NCBI GenBank assembly: GCA_036758285.1
Contig: DAIOWV010000059.1
Coordinates: 1 to 19,176 of the forward strand
Reading direction: 5' to 3'
DNA from: Taishania sp036758285
GTDB taxonomy: Bacteria; Bacteroidota; Bacteroidia; Flavobacteriales_D; Crocinitomicaceae
DNA length: 19,176 bases
The notes beneath the pieces were generated by a model. It had not been told where the DNA came from, ran no database searches, and was given only the letters and a program-made list of their open reading frames with translations. Both the position numbers and the translations under genes were made by a program. The first letter of the stretch is position 1. Every line of letters starts with the position of its first letter. This document shows positions 14,789 through 19,176 of the stretch, in pieces.

Positions 14789-15463
14789 CTATCCAAAAAT
14801 TTGTTCAATTAATCGCTTTCCAGCGTCAATATTAGTAAATAAAACGAATAAAATACCAAAAATTGCACCACCTAAATGTGCATCATGAGCTATACCTGTA
14901 TTTCCACGTTTATCCATGTATATCTCATAAGCAATGTATAAAGGTCCAAATATGTAAGCAGGAATACCAATCGGAATAAAAAATAAATTAATTTTCATAG
15001 TTGGATTCCATAAAATAGCTGCAAAAATTACTGCGGAAACAGCTCCTGAAGCTCCCAAAGACATATAAGACGAATTGTTTTTATTTCTAGAATAGGGGAT
15101 GAGTGTTGCAAATAATCCTCCTGCGAAATAAAGTGTAGCAAATCGAATTTGACCTTCAATAAAACCATATTTTTGAATCCAACTATCTTGAATTTCAATG
15201 ATTCCTCCACTTCCATCGTAGTAAGTTCCTCCTTGGGCTGTTAGCATTACATTACCTAAGAAATACAATGAAATCATATTGAAAAGTAGGTGCATTACAT
15301 CAGCATGAATAAACATGTGAGAGAAAAAACGGTATTTTTCTCCAGAACCTTCAACTCTAACTGGGATAAACATGTAGCGATACAATAAATCTTTATTGTT
15401 AAATGCCATCATTGAAATGATTGAAGTGACTGCAATTATGATTGTTAAGATGTTCAATGTCAT
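14789..15463 (-). CDS. Rhomboid family intramembrane serine protease
   Basis: This 224-residue polytopic membrane protein cleaves transmembrane helices within the bilayer. The Ser-His dyad is visible as S139 in GASGAVSA (137-144) and H196 in HDAHLGGAIFG. Other signatures are FFSHMFIHADVMHLLFNM (46-63) with the HxxxN element in TM2. Six core helices are seen at about 4-20, 53-73, 107-123, 133-151, 161-181 and 195-210. An unusual glycine- and tyrosine-rich loop (about 77-103) follows the second helix. It is 20 nt downstream of the M23 peptidase and 2 nt upstream of the aminotransferase gene. The residues for activity are intact, so it should be an active protease; its substrate is unknown. Confidence 0.93.
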   Translation of the reverse strand: MTLNILTIIIAVTSIISMMAFNNKDLLYRYMFIPVRVEGSGEKYRFFSHMFIHADVMHLLFNMISLYFLGNVMLTAQGGTYYDGSGGIIEIQDSWIQKYGFIEGQIRFATLYFAGGLFATLIPYSRNKNNSSYMSLGASGAVSAVIFAAILWNPTMKINLFFIPIGIPAYIFGPLYIAYEIYMDKRGNTGIAHDAHLGGAIFGILFVLFTNIDAGKRLIEQIFG

Positions 15464-15483
15464 TGTTCAAATTTTATGTGAAA

Positions 15484-16455
15484 TTAATCATAAGCTTTGT
15501 ATGATTGCTGACTCATTTCAATTAATTTTTGATATTCTTCAGGAGATAAATCCGAATGAAAGAAGTTGATAGGATTGATTTTATTTCCATTCATTTCAAC
15601 TTCATAATGTAAATGTGGTCCAGTACTTTTTCCAGTATTACCAACTAAGCCTATTAATTCACCTCTTTTAATTTTTTGTCCTTGTCGAACTTTAAAAGAA
15701 CTTAGGTGAGCATATCTGGTTTTGTATCCATATCCATGGTTAATAACAATACACATTCCATATCCCCAAGAGCTGTTTTCTAATGCTTCTACAAATCCAT
15801 CACCTGTCGCATAAACATCTGTCCCAATATCCGCTGAAAAGTCTAATCCAGTATGCATTTTACTTGTTTTATAGATTGGATCAACTCTCCAACCAAATCC
15901 TGATACCATTTTTTTCAAATCTTGATTGCTTACAGGTTGAATTGCAGGTATACATGTTAGAAGTTTTTCCTTTTCCTTTGCTAATTTTTGAAGTTCACGT
16001 AATGAAGAACTCTGACCTAAAATTCTTTGCTCTAGAAGGTCCATTTGTTCTGAAGTTTGCTGAATTAATTCTCCAGATGAAAATTTTGACAAGTAGTCAT
16101 ATCGGTTTTGGTTTCCGACACCCATTGAACGATATTCTTCTGGAAATTCATCAGCATATAAAGCAACTCGGTATAAATCTTTGTCTCTTTTTTCAATTGC
16201 GTCAAGTGCTTGGTTGACCGTTTTTAAATCCTTATTCAATTCAGCATATTTTAACTCCATTGTTTTAAGCTCACTTTTCAAGTGATTTTCTTTTGGTGTT
16301 GCTAAACGTTTAGAAAAGAAAAAAGCTAATACCAACCCCATTAAAATACTTGGAGCTGTAAATAAAAACCATTTTAAAAGTCTTTTGTACAAGCTCTCCT
16401 TCACTAATTCGTAGGATAGTTTTTCTGGATTAAACTTGTACTTTTGCTTTGACAT
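15484..16455 (-). CDS. Membrane-anchored M23 metallopeptidase
   Basis: This 323-residue peptidoglycan endopeptidase is probably anchored by one transmembrane helix (about 29-47) with a short basic cytoplasmic tail. A periplasmic coiled coil (about 54-95 and 130-167) leads to the LytM/M23 domain (about 185-300). Zinc ligands are visible as H201 and D205 in HTGLDF and H283 in HLHYE, with H250 and H281 as the other active-site histidines. All key residues are present, so it should be catalytically active, unlike degenerate EnvC/NlpD types. The architecture resembles Bacteroidota M23 proteins involved in cell shape and division. It heads a unit with the rhomboid and aminotransferase genes. The promoter lies 4 nt from the ATG, suggesting a leaderless mRNA. 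Confidence 0.94.
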   Translation of the reverse strand: MSKQKYKFNPEKLSYELVKESLYKRLLKWFLFTAPSILMGLVLAFFFSKRLATPKENHLKSELKTMELKYAELNKDLKTVNQALDAIEKRDKDLYRVALYADEFPEEYRSMGVGNQNRYDYLSKFSSGELIQQTSEQMDLLEQRILGQSSSLRELQKLAKEKEKLLTCIPAIQPVSNQDLKKMVSGFGWRVDPIYKTSKMHTGLDFSADIGTDVYATGDGFVEALENSSWGYGMCIVINHGYGYKTRYAHLSSFKVRQGQKIKRGELIGLVGNTGKSTGPHLHYEVEMNGNKINPINFFHSDLSPEEYQKLIEMSQQSYKAYD

Positions 16456-16459
16456 TCTT

Positions 16460-16490
16460 CAAAATTAATGAAATGATTGGTATTTTTCAA
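16460..16490 (-). promoter_or_regulatory. Promoter of the M23 unit, adjacent to the ATG
   Basis: Read on the - strand: TTG (16490-16488), a 20-nt spacer, TAATTTTG (16467-16460), then 4 nt to the ATG at 16455. Both boxes match the Bacteroidota consensus. Transcription would start at or beside the start codon. The remainder of the 143-nt gap to the aldehyde dehydrogenase stop shows no other clear feature. Confidence 0.55.
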
Positions 16491-16598
16491 TATCCAACGA
16501 CACTCAATCCTTTTTTAAGATTTATTATAATAATTGAATGCAAATAATCGTAGATTATTTATCTATTATGTTTTTGAAATTCAAATTGTTTTAAAATA

Positions 16599-17966
16599 TT
16601 AACGAAGAATTTTTTTAATTAATGAAAGTTTAAAAGTGGTATGAGGGAAATATTTTAAATTAAATTCTAACCAAGTTGGTTTGTCTAAAATACTTTTATA
16701 ATGTGAAAATGCTTTAAAACCAGCCTCACCATGATAATTTCCTATTCCACTGTCTCCAACACCACCAAAAGGTAATTTGCTGTTTGAAATGTGCATGATA
16801 GACTCATTGACAGCACCTCCACCAAATGATATTTCTGATAAAATTTGCTTTTTGATTTTTTTGTCAGATGTGAATAGGTAACAAGACAAAGGTTTTGGTA
16901 GTTCTTTTACCTTAGCAATCACTTCTGATAATTGTGAATACTCAATTATTGGTAAAATTGGTCCAAAAATTTCTTCCTGCATTACTTTATCATTGAATGT
17001 AATGTCGTTTAAAATCGTTGGTTCAAAATATCTGGTTTCTAGATTGTACTCACCTCCAAAATAGACCTTATTAGTATCAATCAGACTAGCTAATCGATTC
17101 ATATTTCGTTCATTTATGATTTGAATATAATTTCCATTTTCGAAACTAAATTTTGATTTAATAATTTCATTTTTTAATTCTTTTAAAAATTCTTGCTTGA
17201 TAGATTTGTGCACTAACACATAATCAGGTGCAATGCAAGTTTGCCCAGAATTAATGAATTTTGCCCAAACAAGACGTTTTACTGTCATTTTTAAATTACA
17301 TTTTTCTGTAATAAATGCTGGACTTTTCCCACCAAGCTCCAATGTAACAGGTGTAAGATTTTTTGCTGCTGCTTGATAGACTATTTTTCCTACTGTAACA
17401 CTGCCGGTGAAGAAAATTTTATCAAATTTCTGTTCCAAAACAGCAGTGGTTTCTTTAATTCCTCCTTCAATCACCTTAAAGTAATTTGAATCGAAATTTT
17501 CAGTAATAATTTGCGCAATAACTTTACTTGTGTTTTGAGGAAGTTCACTTGGCTTTAAGACAATGGTACATCCTGCCGCTATTGCTGCAACTGTAGGTGC
17601 AAATGACAGTTGATAGGGATAATTCCAAGCTCCGATGATGAGAGATACTCCTAAAGGCTCTGGAATAATGTAACTTTTAGCTGGAAAATTTACCAAATTG
17701 GTACTTACACGTTTTATTTTAGACCATTTTTTAATTTTTTTAATAGCCTCTCGAATGTCAGTGTATACAAGTGCTAGTTCGGTTGTATAAGTATCAAATT
17801 CGGATTTTTTAAAATCTAAATAAATTGCATCTATCAATTTTTGTTCATTCTTTTTTATAGCAGATTCTAAGGTCTTTAATTGCTGAATTCGAAAATCAAT
17901 GGATTTAGTTTTGTTAGAGTTAAAAAAAGTACGTTGATTCTCAATTATTGCTACTACATCTTCCAT
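16599..17966 (-). CDS. Aldehyde dehydrogenase, class 3 type
   Basis: This 455-residue NAD(P)-dependent enzyme oxidises aldehydes to carboxylates. The general base E210 in TLELGGKSPAF and nucleophile C244 in NSGQTCIAPDYV are present. The 34-residue spacing is that of class 3 (ALDH3) enzymes, as is the short length. Cofactor-binding elements are IIGAWNYPYQ (110-119), LKPSE (137-141) and FFTGSVTVGK (185-194). EEIFGPILPI and LPFGGVGDSGIG are the expected C-terminal motifs. The basic hydrophobic C-terminus (LSLIKKILR) may associate with membrane. It is 4 nt downstream of the SDR gene and clearly co-transcribed. ALDH3 relatives favour medium- or long-chain fatty aldehydes; the actual substrate is inferred only. 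Confidence 0.94.
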   Translation of the reverse strand: MEDVVAIIENQRTFFNSNKTKSIDFRIQQLKTLESAIKKNEQKLIDAIYLDFKKSEFDTYTTELALVYTDIREAIKKIKKWSKIKRVSTNLVNFPAKSYIIPEPLGVSLIIGAWNYPYQLSFAPTVAAIAAGCTIVLKPSELPQNTSKVIAQIITENFDSNYFKVIEGGIKETTAVLEQKFDKIFFTGSVTVGKIVYQAAAKNLTPVTLELGGKSPAFITEKCNLKMTVKRLVWAKFINSGQTCIAPDYVLVHKSIKQEFLKELKNEIIKSKFSFENGNYIQIINERNMNRLASLIDTNKVYFGGEYNLETRYFEPTILNDITFNDKVMQEEIFGPILPIIEYSQLSEVIAKVKELPKPLSCYLFTSDKKIKKQILSEISFGGGAVNESIMHISNSKLPFGGVGDSGIGNYHGEAGFKAFSHYKSILDKPTWLEFNLKYFPHTTFKLSLIKKILR

Positions 17967-17970
17967 AATT

Positions 17971-18777
17971 CTATTTATTTTTTCCGCCTTTAAATTCGTC
18001 CATACCTTTGTATATCCCCAATGTTTTTCCTACAAACCAATCAAAAAACCAGATCGGAAATATTCCTTGAAAAAAACGAACAAAGTGAATACTCCACGGC
18101 ATACTAGCAATAGGTTTTCTCTTCTCAATACTTCTAATTACTTTTTTAGCTACTTTTTCTGGCTTTAAAATTGGAATGATAGATTTGACTCCATCAAACA
18201 TTCCTGTATTTATGTAATAAGGAGTAACAGTTGTAACACCAATACTTTTATTTAATTTCTTCATTTCTAGTCTTAAACTGTCAGACCAACCCAGTAATGA
18301 CCATTTGCTTGCCGCATAAACAGACATTTTTGGATTTGATATTAAACCAGCAGATGAAGCAATGTTACAAATGTATCCTGTGTTGCGTTTAATCATGTCT
18401 TGTAGAAAAAGATGAGTGATATACATCGGAGCATTGGCGTTTATTTCCATTGTTTGTTGTATTTCTTTTTCCGAATGTTCGTGAAAGTATTTGCCAACAA
18501 TGATTCCTGCATTATTGATAATTACATCTATAAATTGATGATTTCTTATTACTTCATTATAAGCGGTTTTAACCTCTTCTAATTGAGCAATGTTTACAGT
18601 ATACCCACTTACAGATCCTACTTTTGAAAGTTCCGCTATTGTTGTGTTTATTTTCTCCTCATTGATATCCCAGATAATTAAGTTTGAACCTTTTTCGAGA
18701 AAAATCCGCCCCATAATTTTACCAATACCAGAAGCCCCTCCAGTTATGAGTATGTTTTTGTTTTTGAAATTATTCAT
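17971..18777 (-). CDS. Short-chain dehydrogenase/reductase (classical SDR)
   Basis: This 268-residue Rossmann-fold oxidoreductase has TGGASGIG (12-19) for cofactor binding, NNAG (88-91), and catalytic N113, S141 (NIASSAG), Y154 and K158 (YAASK). D37 at the end of the second strand favours NAD(H). The C-terminal region has a hydrophobic segment (about 235-255, FFQGIFPIWFFDWFVG), suggesting membrane association as in SDR16C/17beta-HSD11-type enzymes. I chose the ATG at 18777 because the SDR fold begins here. The frame is open to 18861, but that ATG lies in the loop of the neighbouring terminator and upstream of the predicted promoter. With the 4-nt-distant aldehyde dehydrogenase it could oxidise an alcohol to an acid. 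Confidence 0.93.
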   Translation of the reverse strand: MNNFKNKNILITGGASGIGKIMGRIFLEKGSNLIIWDINEEKINTTIAELSKVGSVSGYTVNIAQLEEVKTAYNEVIRNHQFIDVIINNAGIIVGKYFHEHSEKEIQQTMEINANAPMYITHLFLQDMIKRNTGYICNIASSAGLISNPKMSVYAASKWSLLGWSDSLRLEMKKLNKSIGVTTVTPYYINTGMFDGVKSIIPILKPEKVAKKVIRSIEKRKPIASMPWSIHFVRFFQGIFPIWFFDWFVGKTLGIYKGMDEFKGGKNK

Positions 18778-18804
18778 ATAATAATGATTGGAACTACTAT
18801 CTAT

Positions 18805-18835
18805 CAATGTTACCACTTTTTTTTGGATCATACAA
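18805..18835 (-). promoter_or_regulatory. Candidate promoter of the SDR-aldehyde dehydrogenase unit
   Basis: On the - strand TTG (18835-18833), a 20-nt spacer, then TAACATTG (18812-18805), one mismatch to TAnnTTTG. The leader to the ATG at 18777 would be about 25 nt. It lies just downstream of the preceding gene's terminator, as expected for a new transcription unit. Confidence 0.4.
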
Positions 18836-18845
18836 TTTTGCTTAT

Positions 18846-18872
18846 AAAAAAAGGCTACCATTAAAGGTAGCC
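18846..18872 (-). terminator. Terminator of the CoA-transferase gene
   Basis: On the - strand the 7-bp stem GGCTACC/GGTAGCC with a 6-nt loop is followed by seven T. It begins 36 nt after the stop of the acetyl-CoA hydrolase-family gene. Confidence 0.85.
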
Positions 18873-18907
18873 TCTTTTAATCATTGATTTAGCTGAGTTT
18901 GTTGGAA

Positions 18908-19176
18908 TCATCCATGATTTTGAAAAACTAACTGCTTCATTGTACCTAATTGTAATAAACTGCTATGCCATTGTAAAGCCTCCTCAATGATATGGGGTGT
19001 ATGTCCACCTCTTTCTAAAGCTCGGTTGTAATAATCTTCCAACTGTTCTTTATACTCTGGATGTACACAATTTTCTATGATAACTTTAGCACGTTCTCTA
19101 GGAGCTAGTCCTCGTAAATCTGCTAAACCTTGTTCTGTAACTAGTATGTCAACATCATGTTCTGTATGGTCTGTAT
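18908..19176 (-). CDS. Acetyl-CoA hydrolase / CoA-transferase family, C-terminal part
   Basis: The last 89 residues of a gene whose start lies beyond the right edge of the window. The fragment contains the conserved C-terminal block TDHTEHDVDILVTEQGLADL, continued by RGLAPRERAKVII and then HPEYKEQLEDYY. This is diagnostic of the acetyl-CoA hydrolase/transferase family (Cat1, ScpC, succinyl-CoA:acetate CoA-transferase). Such enzymes move CoA between acetate and succinate or other short acids, or hydrolyse acetyl-CoA. The catalytic glutamate lies upstream and cannot be seen, so the exact reaction is undetermined. It ends in its own terminator and is separately transcribed from the SDR gene. Confidence 0.88.
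   Translation of the reverse strand, partial: TDHTEHDVDILVTEQGLADLRGLAPRERAKVIIENCVHPEYKEQLEDYYNRALERGGHTPHIIEEALQWHSSLLQLGTMKQLVFQNHG

Noticed and set aside
15783..16217. A 144-codon + strand frame antisense to the M23 peptidase
   Set aside because: The leucine/histidine/glutamine-rich translation is typical of the complement of a coiled-coil gene; no start signal is seen.
1..19176. CRISPR arrays, insertion sequences, tRNA genes or prophage genes
   Set aside because: No regularly spaced repeats, transposase or integrase motifs, or tRNA-like sequences were seen on reading the window.

Overview
The window looks like chromosomal DNA from a member of the Bacteroidota, most likely the order Flavobacteriales. 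The DNA is very AT-rich and start codons lack Shine-Dalgarno sequences. Several genes are preceded by the Bacteroidota-type promoter (TTG, about 19-20 nt, TAnnTTTG). The gene families (TatA beside GatA, LysM transglycosylase, MarC, class IV aminotransferase) fit this group. No tRNA, rRNA, CRISPR array, transposase or phage gene was seen. The longest stretch without a confident gene is 11625-11895 (271 nt).

Layout. An upstream gene outside the window ends in a terminator (1-42). A large superfamily 1 helicase of the DUF4011/COG1112 type follows (93-3425, +). It converges with a purN-marC pair (4592-3430, -). A three-gene + strand unit carries a fatty acid desaturase, a MmcQ/YjbR protein and an S4-domain RNA-binding protein (4778-6608). 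A second + strand unit runs tatA, gatA, a LysM lytic transglycosylase, a GT2 and a GT9 glycosyltransferase (6735-11624) with gaps of 14 nt or less. It combines protein export, tRNA charging, murein remodelling and probable LPS-core or glycan synthesis. An interrupted small ORF and an inverted repeat lie between this unit and a monocistronic 3-hydroxyacyl-CoA dehydrogenase (11896-12789).

From 12832 onward everything is on the - strand. A strong bidirectional terminator separates the dehydrogenase from a DUF3829-type lipoprotein. Next, in transcription order, comes a unit of M23 peptidase, rhomboid protease and class IV aminotransferase (16455-13923). It is preceded by an SDR and a class 3 aldehyde dehydrogenase (18777-16599), suited to oxidation of alcohols or aldehydes. 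The C-terminus of an acetyl-CoA hydrolase/CoA-transferase enters at the right edge, followed by its own terminator.

Most of the window is ordinary core genome with a lipid and cell-envelope flavour. The points most worth a second look are the orphan helicase, which lacks the nuclease or kinase partners usual in defence relatives; two promoters placed so close to the start codon that the mRNAs are probably leaderless (purN and the M23 peptidase); a TAACGTTTT motif that occurs twice 21 bp apart upstream of the desaturase and again upstream of the hydroxyacyl-CoA dehydrogenase; and a small ORF with an in-frame TAG. I did not find convincing evidence of a new multi-gene system.
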